Source of the DNA: Aureobasidium sp. EXF-3400 | Taxonomy: Eukaryota; Ascomycota; Dothideomycetes; Dothideales; Saccotheciaceae | Length of the DNA stretch: 64,000 nucleotides | Direction: 5' to 3' | NCBI GenBank assembly: GCA_024195585.1 | Contig: SWBL01000110.1 | Location: forward strand, 80,278-144,277 | Part shown: positions 11,463 through 23,354 of the stretch, piece by piece | Layout: each line of letters starts with the position of its first letter | Numbering within the stretch: the first letter of the stretch is position 1 | Made by a program: the position numbers and the translations under genes | Notes under the pieces: generated by a model | Seen by the model: only the letters and a program-made list of their open reading frames with translations | Database searches by the model: none | What the model was told of the DNA's origin: nothing

Positions 11463-12702
11463 GTTGAATGCTGTTCGTATGTTAGCAAGCTTTAGAGAAG
11501 ACGGCCGCTCCAACAAAGACGTACATTCACGCAGTTTTGTTGGTATACGAGATGGAAGCAATGTTGCGCATAATTTGCGCATAAAGAGTCGTGCGGATTA
11601 CGCGAAGCGAGTAAGAGGCACGAGCTTTGCGCATCAACAAGACGCGCTGTGAAAATTGATCACGAAGTGAAAGCACTAGAGACTCAGAACGAGCCAGCGC
11701 TGAGAGGACGCGATGGAACAACACTTTCTCTTTCTTTCTTCACTTGACAAGCAGAAAGGGAAATGAAAAGAACGAGATATACTTGAGCCAGCAACATGGC
11801 TATCAGAGCATGATACAACACCTACAGTATAGTCGAAGTATAGCCGAAGGCTACTGAGTACCATATTGCAAGCCAATACCAACCTCACATGAATATGAGT
11901 CTACAGCATCTAGAGTCTTACAGTAATGACGGTCTGGGCATCGCTGCTGATACGTATCGATGGCATATAGGTATAGGTGGATGACCGTCGAGCTCTCAGT
12001 GCTCAACGTGTGTATCTGGTGTTATCATATAGAGTTTGTTTTTAGAAGCCCTGTCCCGAGCAGGTATCGTGTTGGATGGTGTATTTTGGTGTAGCGAGAT
12101 AGGAAGTGAAAGTGAAGAACTGTTGTCTTCGAGAAGTGAAGTCGGCTGAATGGCACGGACCTGCTCTGTACCACCGAAGAATTTCCGCCAACTCGCATTC
12201 CCCGAACTCACGACACCAGGCAAGTATCCCACTTGAAACATAGATATGTTTCCCGACAATAATGTGCTGAGCCCCATCAACATAGAGGCTTCAACCTATC
12301 GAAGCTGGTTTGTCGAGTGCTGCAAGCAATCTCAATTGATCGCACACGAGGCCTCGAAACTATCGTCTAGGTACAGACCACCTTTTGCATTTCTGAAGCC
12401 AGGCGATACGAAACCTATGCTCAAACCTAATCAAGAATGTATACCTGGATATATTTCAAGTGTAAAGAATGGTCTGGTAGAGTATGTGAGATTTTGATCA
12501 AAGTGCTTGTGCTTGCGAGGTTTGGAAAGAGTGGCCGGCTTTGTGGATGGCACCTGCCTCGATGACCAAGGTGCCTTCTGTTTCTATCTACCTTCGCTTG
12601 ATTGTGTGACCCCGCTCTGGAAAGTCTCTGCAAGTTCAACTAGTAAACTAGCCATCTCTCTGTCACCTCCGTATCTTGCATCGCCAGAATCTAGTCGCGG
12701 AC
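11463..12702. other. Divergent promoter region between the YTH gene and HOP1
   Basis: This region holds a likely small intron at 11471-11523 in the leader or extreme N-terminus of the YTH gene, with donor GTACGT and branch-like GCTAAC. The remainder holds no convincing coding frame. A plus-strand frame at 12246-12497 has no family signature and was not called. Confidence 0.45.
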
Positions 12703-15412
12703 ATGGCTCAAATCATGGCTCAGCACCAGGTAGTGGCCACCAAACCCAAGTTGACTCAAAAGCAGAGTACTGAGACGGTTCAAGTCATGCTTTACACCTC
12801 GGTGAGTGCAGCCGTGGCTCCTTTCATAACCCTTCTTCATCCGACTAACATGGCCTCAGGCTAGCATGCTTTGTCGTATAAGGTGAGGTTCCTCTGTGGT
12901 AGTTCAACCCGATCATGCTGACAAGTCGTGCAGAAACATTTTTCCTTCTTCGGCGTTTGAGGTAGTTGAGTTCGCTGAAGACGATGAACTCTATACCTTC
13001 GACGGCCTGATGAACGAAAGACACCCTTGTCGAGCGCAGACACCCTCACCGTCCAGCACTCCGACCAGATCAGCAGAGCTCCGTACACAGAACGTTCCAC
13101 TGCTCAAGAGAGGTCGAAGCGTTCGTGCAGACCAATTCCTCGATTCTCTTGTACGTTACATGACTTGAATTGTCTTGTTCAACACTGACGCGACTGCCTC
13201 ATCAGAACACAGCGTTTGAAGCGTTGCACCGAGGAACATTGCATGCCCTGCGCATCCCCTTTATGGGTGATCCTGATGTCAATTCAGACTCGCTCGAACT
13301 ATGGTCGTTCCGTGTCATCTACAACCAATCCGCAGAAGGTGAACGTGAAGTTCAAGGACTCGAAGCCAACCTCGGCAACGAAGAAATGTTCGATTCAAGC
13401 CTTTGCGTTATCGACTTGCTGCAAAACGTATCAGAGCAATGCGAGAGACTTCCACAGTTGCCTGGTGAGATTCACATTGACCTCGCCTCTGTCCAGTTGC
13501 TTGGCTAATCTAGCTTTCAAGACGACCGCTATATTCAACCCAGTATCCTGTACAAAAGCGATGGGTGGGAGCCAAAAGGCTACGTGGAAACTCAATCTCA
13601 GCAATCCGTCAAGGGATTCGCCGGCTGGCAACCGTATTCCACAGATCTAGGCATCATCTGTGGACTTCATCACGAGTAAGTTCATTGTCAAGGGTCAATA
13701 CCTATCGTTTTCTCACGTCGCAAGTCTCGCCATCCGCGTCCAGTCCCTCAAACACGAGCATTCCAATACAAGACGAATTTCTCAGGATCTTCATTCTCGC
13801 AAGCCTGTTGCAAACCGAGAACCACAGCTCTCGACCAGTCCGTCCACCCTCTCTGGGGGCAATTCTCCTATCCGAACAAGGCCCATCTCGCCCACTTTGC
13901 CTAGAAGGACCTCTGCCGATTCAGCTATACCCGAAACTCCTCAGCATCTTGGTCAACCTGACAAAGACAGAGTATCTTCTACGGACTCCCACGCTCTCAC
14001 AGAAGCCACGAGCAATCTCTTTCTTAATACAGCTGGACTTCCAAGAACGGACGTATCGCAGAGTCGGACCACAAGACCTGCCACTTCAGAGCAGATACAA
14101 CAATCTGATACCTCCAGTGCATCGCAGATCGATGACGACATAAGACGCAGAAGCTCACTGGAAAACATGGTAAGTCCATAATCGTCCGGGGTTTGTTACA
14201 AAACTTACAAGCTGTTCAGTTGAAGCCTAGCTCGATCCGCGAAGATGACTTTGCAACTCAAGTCCGGACAACTGCGAGTCAGATGTTGAACGATGAGAAC
14301 AGCCCAAGTCCAGAGTTGGCTGAACACATGAAGACATATGACTTCCTTACCAGCGAAACAGCACATCATTTATGGACCCTGAAATGTGAACTTCAGACGA
14401 GACCGAACATTACACTCACGAACGAGTTCATCACTAGCTGCCGATGCCAGCTTCATGACTCGATGGAAGATATGGTATGCTTATGATTGCTCCCGCAGAA
14501 TTGTGCTAACTTTTGCCATAGATTCGATGCAGTGTCTGTGGTGTGCAACAGCATTCCATCTGTCAAGGCTATCTAGGTGACGACCACCAACCTCCTCAAC
14601 ATATCTGTCACCTTTGTCTCTTTGGTAGTAAGGTCGAAAGAGCCACTCTTGCAAAGCTGTGTGAGCTAGCTTTGGAGCGGAGAGCCATAGACCTGCTCCT
14701 CTCTGGAGGAGTCGATAACACAGTTGAACTAAGTAGGAAGCTCGGTATGTACATTTGAACCCACCCTGGTACAGTGCTAACAGGAGTTTGTCCAACAGAT
14801 TTGCAATTTGACAAGGTCGCAGGACTGGTCACGTCTTTGGTTTCACAGAACTTTGTGGTGGAGCAGAGCGGACGTTCCACACGGAATTCGCAAGGCAAGA
14901 TAACATTCCCAAAGTCGATCAGCACACCAGAGTATATCGATTCTCTTGCAAAGCTCTTTGATCCATACCAAGTTGTGGGACATCACGTAAGCGCGTAAAG
15001 CCTTGTCGGCATGATGGTGATGCTGACTGTGTAGTTCTCCGATGCTGCAGTGTCAGACGACTCGGCTACAGATGTAGCACAGACATTGAGAGCCAGATAT
15101 GCAATTCCCACACAACTCTCGAGCACTGTGACGCCCAGTGTGTCGCCAGAGTATACGAGAGCCATGACTGAAAACGCGAGCAAGAAACCGACCGGAAGTG
15201 CAACGACTACTACAAAGAAAAGAGCGAGGACCAGTCAGCCAGGGGCAGTCGTGATGGACGAGCAACCAACACCAGTTCGTCAATCGTCTCGACTTAGAAC
15301 TCCGACGCCAAAGATGAAGGAGGCCAAATTTGGCTTCTTCATTAACGGGCAAAACCTTCCATCCAGAGAACATCCAGAGATCAAGTCGAAGCGATTCAAG
15401 GGCGACTCGTAA
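12703..15412 (+). CDS. hop1: Meiotic HORMA-domain protein Hop1 with PHD finger and winged-helix region
   Basis: Ten exons fit: 12703-12801, 12860-12882, 12934-13150, 13206-13464, 13522-13675, 13725-14169, 14220-14474, 14522-14744, 14799-14986 and 15035-15412, encoding 746 residues. All junction phases agree. Residues about 20-270 form the HORMA domain, with IRNIFPSSAFE near the start, the stretch LHALRIPF, and LPQLPDDRYIQPSILYKSDG near the end. A Ser-rich linker follows to about residue 400. A PHD-type zinc finger (CRC, CSVC, H...C, CHLC) spans about 473-516, followed by a winged-helix-like segment to about 600. Known Hop1 proteins coat meiotic chromosome axes, and their central PHD-wHTH region binds chromatin. 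A gene this intact suggests meiotic ability. The 23-nt second exon is unusually short but is required for frame. Confidence 0.88.
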
Positions 15413-16564
15413 ACACGGCTACGACTCATGTGGGACACAGGGTCCAGCCTCAGGGCTTTGGTTGAGTGACGAGCAGCAAAGAGATTACAGCTCATGTCGG
15501 CAGCACTATTTTGCATCCAAGTAGCTCGGAGGACTGACGAGGAACGTACAGAGACCAAGGTATAGCTATGTGGCTTGAGATAGTGTTTGTAGAAATGCAC
15601 AATTTCTTTTAGATGAGAGTCAAGTCCAGTAAGAGCAATGAAAAGCAGTCGATCTCGGGGAATGACACTGGCGTCGTAAATTCATTGTGTATTTGTACAG
15701 CTAGACAGCAAAGGAAGGGGCGTGCGAGGATCTCCATATTTGATCATTTAATTAATTGAGACAGTCAATTGCGTGAGAGAGGATCATGGGCTGTGCACTG
15801 GGGGCACCCATATTGATTTGCAGCGAATCAAAACATGAGTGGAGCTGAAGTTCTTGAGGTTTTGTCATGGTTCACGACGGGACAGACAAGGTTATGTTGC
15901 GCATGAGAAAAAGAACTAGGGGATGCAGGACGTGAGTCGCGAAAAGATGGACGACGTCCAACAACAGTGGACCCCCACGTTTCAAGCGGAAAGTTTGTCG
16001 ACGAGAATCGAATCCTTCGGCGGCTCGCGCTAAAGAACCGCGGCCCCAGGCGCCCCTGAGTGAGCTCTTCGGCGAAAGCCACCATGGCCGGGACCAAGTG
16101 GACTCGACGGCCACTAACCAAGCTGCCGGCATGGCGACATTGTCGAAGCGTGAGCGAGATTGATTCCCTGATTTTCGGGCTCATCTGACTGTGCCCAGTC
16201 TTGTTCGCAGTTGCAGGCTGCAGGTGGTTGCAGCACTCATGATCTTTTGCGTCGTTGACAGCGAGCACGCGCAATCGTCAACACCAACAAAGTCGCCCCT
16301 GACCCATCCATTCTGGCTGATAGCGTACCGGTTTTGACGTCAATTCGGCCAAGTCGTAGTGTTTTTGCGCACACAGGGGACGAGGCTTCAACTTGGCGTT
16401 CAGCCTGTCGAGACGCACAATCGCGTCGACGAGAGTTCGCAGCCCTCCGCCCGTTGCGTATTGCAACTCTGCACGCTACACGTCGTCCAAGCCGTTGGCC
16501 GGTCCATCGATAAGGAGTCTACAGGGGGGAGCGTGTCGGTCTTTTCTTCGTCTACATAACCAAC
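15413..16564. other. Intergenic region, no gene seen
   Basis: This is the 3' flank of HOP1 and the upstream region of the Ser-rich gene. A minus-strand frame near 15828-16274 lacks any recognisable motif. A tRNA-like string near 15990-16040 does not fold into a cloverleaf by inspection. Confidence 0.45.
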
Positions 16565-18631
16565 ATGTCGTCCGCCGCGCCTGCGCGCCCTCCCAGGCCT
16601 CTGTACTCTGTCGAACCCAAACGTAGCCGCGACCGACTCGACACGCACCCAGACGTCGAAAATCGCTTTCAACAAAGCATAGGATACACACTAGCCACCG
16701 AAGGAGGAGACGATCCAACCATGGGTGCCGCGGGGACTCTCCAGATATGGCCAAAGTTGCACATGGAGCCATACCAGAACATGCCCGACCTAGACAAGGC
16801 CAAATTCAATCGCCTACCCAGCACTCACACCGACCCCTTCCTCACACAGCCCGCCAGACCCCGCCCAACCCTGCACGCCGCTGCCAGTCAGCCGGATCTG
16901 TACTCGGCATCGCGCAAGAATGCTATCATGACCGATGCCGCCAGGCCTCCACCCATGCCGCAACAACTTCAGCGCAGCCACAGGGTCGATTTTTCTAGGC
17001 TTTTCTCAAGACACAAATCCAAGAACAAGGACAAGGAAAAGGAAAAGGAAAAACTATCGAGGCCTCCAACTGCTCACGTACCTGCGCTGCCGTCCTTACC
17101 TCTACCACCCCCACCGCCGGTGCCTGTCGCTACTCGCTCCCGTCAAGGCAGCGATATCTCATCCGTCCGACCTGCATCTTCAGGAACCTCCACCCAGCGT
17201 ATACAGGCCACTGTTTTTGACCGAAACGCTACCGAGAATGCAAAGATCAATGTGCGCAGGCCGCCAAGGGGTATCAAGCATTGGTTTGAAGGTCTGGACT
17301 CGTCCGATGACGATTTGCCCGAAGTTGTTACCTCTGCCGAAACCATTCATCAGTCTACTTTCAACCCAGCACTTGGTCCAGGAAGATCCAGAGTTGCACC
17401 TACTTCGCGTGTTACGCCTACGTGTGAAGGGGCGTCGTCGGATTACTTCCGCTACCAGAGCTCTAACCACCAAGCACACTCGCAGCATCAAAATCTTCAA
17501 GAACGCAGCATGCTGAATCTCTCATCTGACGAAGAGGACGAGCGTTCAGAGCCTCCGTCACCACCTAGATGGGCTGACCATTCGACTACTGCAAGCGGAC
17601 CCGCATCTGACTCGGTAAGCTGGAACAAGACAGCCGCTACGAGACAGTCAACCTTTAGCATGCAAACAACAATGACTTCTGGCTCAATTCCTATTATCCA
17701 TGCCGACAATCTGGAAATCGCTTACCGAACTCCTCTACCTCCTCTTCCTGCCCAATATCAACAATACACAGACAACAACCCTGTTCCTGCCCCTCTACGA
17801 AAACAAAAGTCATACCATTTCTCGTCTCCTGGGCGCACGAGAGCAACGAGCATTACGTCTACCGGCATGCAAAGTGCCACCAGTGCCTCTAGCAATGGAC
17901 AGTCTCATGTCATGACTGTGACGCAGGAGGAGATGGCTCTGCTCGAGATGATGCGTCGCAAGAGAGCCGAGATGCAAGCCCAGTCTAGCCATCCCGCTCG
18001 AAGACACGATTCATCCAGCCAACCCTCTCAGTACGATCGCAAAAACTCCGCCATTCGCAGCACCGCCTCATCGACCTTCTCAAGGGGCAGTGCTATGAGT
18101 ATAGGTCTAATGCTTGACGCTCCTGAGGGCACTGCCTTTCCCGCACCTCCAAGCAATAGGATCGTTCACGAAACACCAGACATGAACTACTTTGCACTCG
18201 ATGAGAAACGCACCAACAGATCATCAGATATGTCTACTCCTCACTCGGACATGCTAGCCGAGTTGGAGGCGCCTTCCGAGCAGTTGCAAGCCCTTTGCTT
18301 CCAAAAGCCAACCAAGTCTCCAAGCTCGAGTCAAAATAAGCTCGTCCCGTTTGAGAACACGGCCGACCCCTACCGTCTCGCTCCAGACCTTGAGCTCTCT
18401 TCTCTCGATCTCTTGCCGCTTCCTGCACGCACATACTCTCCCTCCCTCACCGGTACTTGCAGCTCAGCCATGACCCCTGAATTCAGTACCCATGGCACAA
18501 CCAACTTCAATGTTGCTGGCAGTGATAGTGAGACCAGCAGCGAGGCAGACAGATACCGCAACAGTGTCGAGACCATGGACAGTGTAGACATGGATGTCCT
18601 TACTGCCTGGGGACGTTTGGGTGGACAATAA
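16565..18631 (+). CDS. Uncharacterised Ser/Pro-rich, largely disordered protein (688 aa)
   Basis: This is a single exon with ATG at 16565 (ACATGTC context) and stop at 18629-18631. I do not recognise the family. The N-terminus contains ARPPRPLYSVEPKRSRDRL and a segment with GTLQIWPKL. A basic run KSKNKDKEKEKEKLSRPP lies near residues 150-165, followed by a proline-rich tract. A short segment near 455-475, VTQEEMALLEMMRRKRAEMQ, looks helical and charged and may be the only folded or binding element. The C-terminus is acidic and Ser-rich. No transmembrane segment, zinc finger or catalytic motif is visible. A scaffold or cytoskeletal-regulatory role would fit the composition, but that is a guess. 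Coding quality is supported by length, even codon composition and absence of stops. Confidence 0.7.
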   Translation: MSSAAPARPPRPLYSVEPKRSRDRLDTHPDVENRFQQSIGYTLATEGGDDPTMGAAGTLQIWPKLHMEPYQNMPDLDKAKFNRLPSTHTDPFLTQPARPRPTLHAAASQPDLYSASRKNAIMTDAARPPPMPQQLQRSHRVDFSRLFSRHKSKNKDKEKEKEKLSRPPTAHVPALPSLPLPPPPPVPVATRSRQGSDISSVRPASSGTSTQRIQATVFDRNATENAKINVRRPPRGIKHWFEGLDSSDDDLPEVVTSAETIHQSTFNPALGPGRSRVAPTSRVTPTCEGASSDYFRYQSSNHQAHSQHQNLQERSMLNLSSDEEDERSEPPSPPRWADHSTTASGPASDSVSWNKTAATRQSTFSMQTTMTSGSIPIIHADNLEIAYRTPLPPLPAQYQQYTDNNPVPAPLRKQKSYHFSSPGRTRATSITSTGMQSATSASSNGQSHVMTVTQEEMALLEMMRRKRAEMQAQSSHPARRHDSSSQPSQYDRKNSAIRSTASSTFSRGSAMSIGLMLDAPEGTAFPAPPSNRIVHETPDMNYFALDEKRTNRSSDMSTPHSDMLAELEAPSEQLQALCFQKPTKSPSSSQNKLVPFENTADPYRLAPDLELSSLDLLPLPARTYSPSLTGTCSSAMTPEFSTHGTTNFNVAGSDSETSSEADRYRNSVETMDSVDMDVLTAWGRLGGQ

Positions 18632-19276
18632 ATATGTGTCCTCGCTTTGCATTCCGCTTGGACCTTCTCATTTGTATATATGATTCTTTCTTCAGCCTTT
18701 TATGTTTTCTTTTCATGAGATCACGATCTAAAATCTGGATATTTGGGGTCTGTCTTGGTTAGACAGAGGGTTTTGGCGTATAATCTTCAATATTCTCACT
18801 TATATATTATGCTACTTGATGTGGATGATATCTTTGACGACGCATTTACTGTATGGAATCAGACCTTTTCTTTCCTGATGTCTGCCATATTCCTGTGCTA
18901 GATCCACCGTTTTTATAGCTGTATGACAAATGCACGGTAATCTAAACCTCGAATACGCTGTCTGGTCAATCTCCAATACGATGAATTTTCTTAGGTTCAA
19001 ATGTTGCATTGAATCAATGCAGTCGAAAACAAGCAAGGCAACAGGAAGGTACTCAGGCACATGAAGCAGGTACTGAACTTCGTCCGTCCCTGCCCATCTC
19101 TCAAACTTCTGCTCACCATCGGTCAAGAATTCTCCGTCGGTCGCAACTTACTTCCTAACCACAAAATCGAAGTTTCATTGACAATCTTTTGCGTCACACC
19201 CTCTCAAATTGCTGTCCTAGCTTATGACCACAATCAACATCGGCCTTGCTCTTTCACGAGATGCAAAAGTCCATGA

Positions 19277-19870
19277 ATCAACGCTAACAGTATCACTTGC
19301 GCGGTTCTCTTTCTGTTTCTTTCTTCTCTTCGAATTACATCAGGAATGTGTTGCCTGTCACATTTATTCTCGCTGATCTGGACAATTTATCTTGGAGGCC
19401 CCGGTCAGTGCCACAATTCCTCCATGAGGCGCGACGCTTGCACCCACGAACAAGTCAATGTCGCTGGTGGCGGCACCCTGCGCTTCCGATCTCAAGGCGG
19501 TACTGGCGCCGACACTATTCTGTTTCTTGATTATTATCACGAATTCGACCTCTGGAAACGCATATCCATTCATCTACTGATGTGAAGATATCCTTGGAGT
19601 CGTATGCTTAACTTTATCAACTTTTGTACGTTTCACCATGAGGATCGACCAATCTCCGTACATTGTGTGATCATACCGTGATCCGAAACCATCTCCCACT
19701 GGGACAAAAGTTGCTATGCCCTAGTCAGCGACCAATATGGAATATGTCACTGCGGCAACAGTACGATACTCTATCCAGTCGAGCTTGACCTGCCAGCTCA
19801 CCACAGCGATTGTCCTTCTGCCTTCCACACCGGTCATCCCACTGTTCCCAAAAGTCTTATTACACACTAG
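19277..19870 (+). pseudogene. Possible decayed secreted Cys-rich (WSC-like) gene
   Basis: A single plus-strand frame runs about 198 codons with only two TGA codons, at 19583-19585 and 19679-19681. Near 19709-19760 it encodes CYALVSDQYGICHCGNS, which resembles the C-x-C-G-N core of WSC carbohydrate-binding domains of cell-wall sensors. A hydrophobic stretch near 19300-19400 could be the relic of a signal peptide. No complete WSC domain with eight cysteines is present and no intron model removes both stops cleanly. The resemblance may be chance. Confidence 0.22.
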
Positions 19871-19891
19871 CAAGCACAATCGACATGAACA

Positions 19892-19984
19892 GGTCGGTTA
19901 GCTCAGTTGGTTAGAGCGTGGTGCTAATATCCACCCATGATATACGGCACGCCAAGGTCGCGGGTTCGACCCCCATACTGACCA
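19892..19984 (+). tRNA. tRNA-Ile (anticodon AAT) with a 19-nt intron
   Basis: A cloverleaf can be drawn by hand. The acceptor stem GGTCGGT pairs with ACTGACC (one G-T), followed by discriminator A at 19984. The D-arm is GCTC...GAGC. The anticodon stem TGGTG pairs with CGCCA around loop CTAATA-A. The T-loop TTCGACC gives the B box GGTTCGACC. The anticodon AAT is at 19926-19928. An intron at 19930-19948 interrupts the loop one base 3' of the anticodon, the canonical position for nuclear tRNA introns. The mature length would be 74 nt including the discriminator. The T-stem has a weak outer part (C-A and G-T at the base). Confidence 0.9.
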
Positions 19985-20439
19985 TCATCTTCTTTTGCTC
20001 GTCAAGTACATCACTTGCACTAGCATCATCGTTTTTGCGTGTGGTGGCTGGAAAATTCTTTTTCGAGGCTTCACTGTTGAGACTTCATTGGCGGGCTTTG
20101 CGTGGGGCTTGGCATCCGGCTTGCGTTGTGTGTGTTTCAAGCATCTCTATGCAACAAAATGGGAAAGAAAGATCTGCAGACGAGAGGACGAGAGGTGCTG
20201 CACAGGTCTACTATACTCCTAGTTGACATACAAACTCACACAAGTCCGCACGACCACAAGTCTTCGCATGACACAATACACAACATATAAGTCAGGGTCG
20301 AGGGACATGAGTTGGAAGAAGGAAAGAACCCTTGTTGAAGTCGGGCTTGATATCATATATACAATTCATCACAGTTCGTATCTATTAACAAAATTCATGT
20401 TGAAAAAACAAAAAAAAAGACCAACCAAAGAAACGGGAT

Positions 20440-22068
20440 TTACTCGTCGTCAATGGTTTTCCTCGAGCGGCCTCTCCATTGTAGCCAGATGACGGGAATG
20501 ATACCGACACCAATCATCAAAGCAGAACCAACACCTGCACTAGCTTTGAGTCCAATGTTCTCAAACATCTGAGGGAGCCAGAAGGGGCCGATAAAGCCCC
20601 ACATCTGGCGAACAAAGGTGATGAAGACACCAATACTGGCAGCTTCTTCTTGATGACAGTCAACAGCGTAAGTGATGAGCACGGTGGTGACGATCTGATT
20701 ACCGACGGCAGCGATGGCGGCACCAATGAGGGGTGTGACATTCCATTTTGCCGTGTCCTGGGTCTGAATCAGGAAGACAATGTAGCCAACAATGCCAAGA
20801 ATGAAGCCGGAATATGAAAGCCAGAGACGGTATTCAGGCATGGGACGATGGCCAGCAGGCATTTTGCGAGTCTTGCGCTTCATCCAGAAATCGGACAGAA
20901 CACCTCCTAGTTGCTCGCCGATGACGGAACCAATGATGATACTAGCGAACTGGTATCCAATCTGCTGAGCGTTGAAGTGATACTTCTCCTGGAACAGCTG
21001 AGGAATCTCAACGGTAACGAGAACAGAGGTGAGCAGGAAGACCATGGCATATGCGGCAGCAGGAATCAGGACGGTGGCATGGCGACCCATGGTCAAGGGT
21101 TGGATGAAGTCCCAGGCTCTGAGTGGTGTAGGATCAATGCGTCTGAAGCTCCAGTATTCTTGCTTGAGATCAGATCCGCGGTGCTCGACACCTTGGCGCA
21201 GGTATCTTGTCTCAGGGCCGAAGAAAATGTAAAGGATGAATTGGACACCGTTGATGATGGCGAGGATGTAGTAAATCCAACGGTAACCGACGTTGTTGGC
21301 AACGAAACCCATGGTGAAACCGCCTAGTGGGACACCGAGGGTAACCATCAAGGTCCAGATACCCATGTACTTTCCGCGCTCTCTCTTAAAAAATGTTTCG
21401 CCAACGACACCACTTCCGATAGCTCCAGCAGGACTGATGAAGAAGGCGACCAAGGCTCTGCATGCGGCCATGCTGGCATAGCTGTGACTGTAGCCGCAAC
21501 CTATGTTGCAAACGAGACTGCAAATGGTAGAAATCAACCAGATTGGGCGACGACCGTATCGTACGGAAAGAGGTCTCCAAAAGAGGGGAGCTCCTCCTAG
21601 GATTGCAATTTGCAAGGATGTGAGGTAGGAAGCTCTCTGAATACTACAGCCCAAGTCTAGGTGAATGTTGAAGTAAGCGGGAATGATTGCTGCAGCCGTG
21701 AACGTGCCCATCATGGCATGGAAGGCGACCAACAACAGGTTGATTGTTTTCTATAACATGTCAGATGTTTTGTGGGGCTTTATGAACAATGAGTCACTAA
21801 CCTTCCAGGTCGCCCAATTCAACGGGTCAGCATCACCAAAACCGGGCATAGGGTCCAGCTCCAATGTGCCATGTCTCTTCAGAAGGTAGTCGCGATGTCC
21901 AGGGGAGAGGTTGGCTGCATCGCCAGCAATATGTGTTGACCATGGTGCCAGACCACCTGTCTCAACCTTTTCGAAATAGTCTTGTCCAGGGGCAGCGACA
22001 CTAGCATCCGTCTCCGAAGGCTCGCGAAACTCAGCCTTGGAGTCAGAGTTGTGTGGCATTTTGTCCAT
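20440..22068 (-). CDS. Major facilitator superfamily transporter (12-TM, fungal organic-solute/drug type)
   Basis: Two exons, 21802-22068 and 20440-21750, flank a 51-bp intron (21751-21801) and encode 525 residues. About 90 soluble residues precede the LNWATWKK motif that leads into TM1, as in many fungal DHA1-like MFS proteins. The loop between TM2 and TM3 carries WRPLSVRYGRRPIW, a version of MFS motif A. A cytoplasmic loop after TM6 contains EYWSFRRIDPTPLRAW. About twelve hydrophobic segments are visible. Export of small organic molecules across the plasma membrane is likely, but the substrate is unknown. The gene lies next to a P450 and a GST on the opposite strand, suggesting a detoxification or specialised-metabolism setting. 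Confidence 0.82.
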
Positions 22069-23354
22069 ATCGCAACTTTGATGAGAGAGGTAGGTATCGG
22101 AGGAAATTCGTGGTGTTGGGACGAGCCCTTTTATCCCTTGGTGAGCAACTCGAAACGGTTGGCCTCAATATGAAAAATTTGTGGAGAAAGGAATCGATTC
22201 TCTCCGCTTCCCCACAAGCGTCCTTGCGGATGGTTATCAGGATGGTCCTAGCGAGTAATATGTACCCACTTAGTACATAAATATGATGGGACAAGTGGGT
22301 CTTTCTGGTTCTATACCACACCGGGTCGTCCGGGGTATTGCTGGATGGATGTAGATAAGAGTTTTCTTGACCATCGAATATCAGAAAAAATGTCGTCTTC
22401 TAAACACTGAGATGTTCGTTTCTGCCAGGAGTCAGATGTGTTGGAAGACTAGGCGCGCTCCAAGCAAAGTCTGTTATGATCAAGCCTCCCAAGCAATTGT
22501 GCCACCGCGGCTCAAGTATCGTTCGCGCGTATGGGGCGCTGAATCCAGAATTGGGCAAAAGAACATTATCCTTGTTCGCGCCTCTTGCTGGTTCCAGCGG
22601 CGAATCTAGGGCAAATATTTGACGCCGTCACGCGCTAGGTTGCCTTGATTAAGTCCGAGGTCCGAGATTGGTTGTTTGCCGCGCCCAACCAAGGGGGCTG
22701 TGGTAATAAACCCCATGGTGGCCCCATACCCCACTGGTTTGTGTAGAGGTGCCATTAATATAAGACACGGAACTCTGGAGAATAATGTTCACGGGAAATC
22801 TGTCGTGCAGTGAGGTTCAAGGAGAGCCTCGACCGGTTGCAACGCTTGGAAGTTCTGTAACCTACCTGAGTGTAGCTTCTGTACTGTGTACCCGTCTCTA
22901 GGCTCGGGCGAATGCCATCGAAAAGAGCCCTCTTTACGTGCAAGATGGCGCCTTTCCAAAGACATACTTGTGGTCAGGCGGTGGTCCTGAGTGGTCAGCT
23001 GTGGACCTGTGGTGGCCTCCAGAACGGACGTCGCCCGGCTCATTTCTTCTTTGGAGCTGCGCAACCGTGCAAGTTGCAACTCCTTGCGGATTACTCCCTA
23101 GGTCGGATGTCCGTATCAGGTCCACTGGTAGAATTGCCGTTTCACCAGCAGCTGCCGTCATCCAGGTCATCCAGTACCGATATCGACGTCCCAGGCCGAG
23201 AATCCGTGAAGGAAGGAAAAAGCAGCAGTATGCGAAGGACCGGCAGATGCTCCAAGGTCGAAATGCCGATTTCTTCTACCGAAACGACGCTGGCACGTCA
23301 CAATCTCACGTGCCTTGATGATGTATGCTCTTATCATCCGGAATCCGAGTGCAA

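Larger units (their letters stand above)
18632..20439. other. Gene-poor interval containing tRNA-Ile and a possible decayed gene
   Basis: The tRNA at 19892-19984 is the only firm feature. One plus-strand frame from 19277 to 19870 is interrupted by only two stops (TGA at 19583 and 19679) and contains a Cys-rich motif; it is listed separately as a possible pseudogene. The rest shows AT-rich 3' flank sequence of the upstream gene and no other support. Confidence 0.5.

Noticed and set aside
15985..16050. tRNA-like string with GAATCGAATCC
   Set aside because: No acceptor, D or anticodon stem can be drawn around it on either strand.
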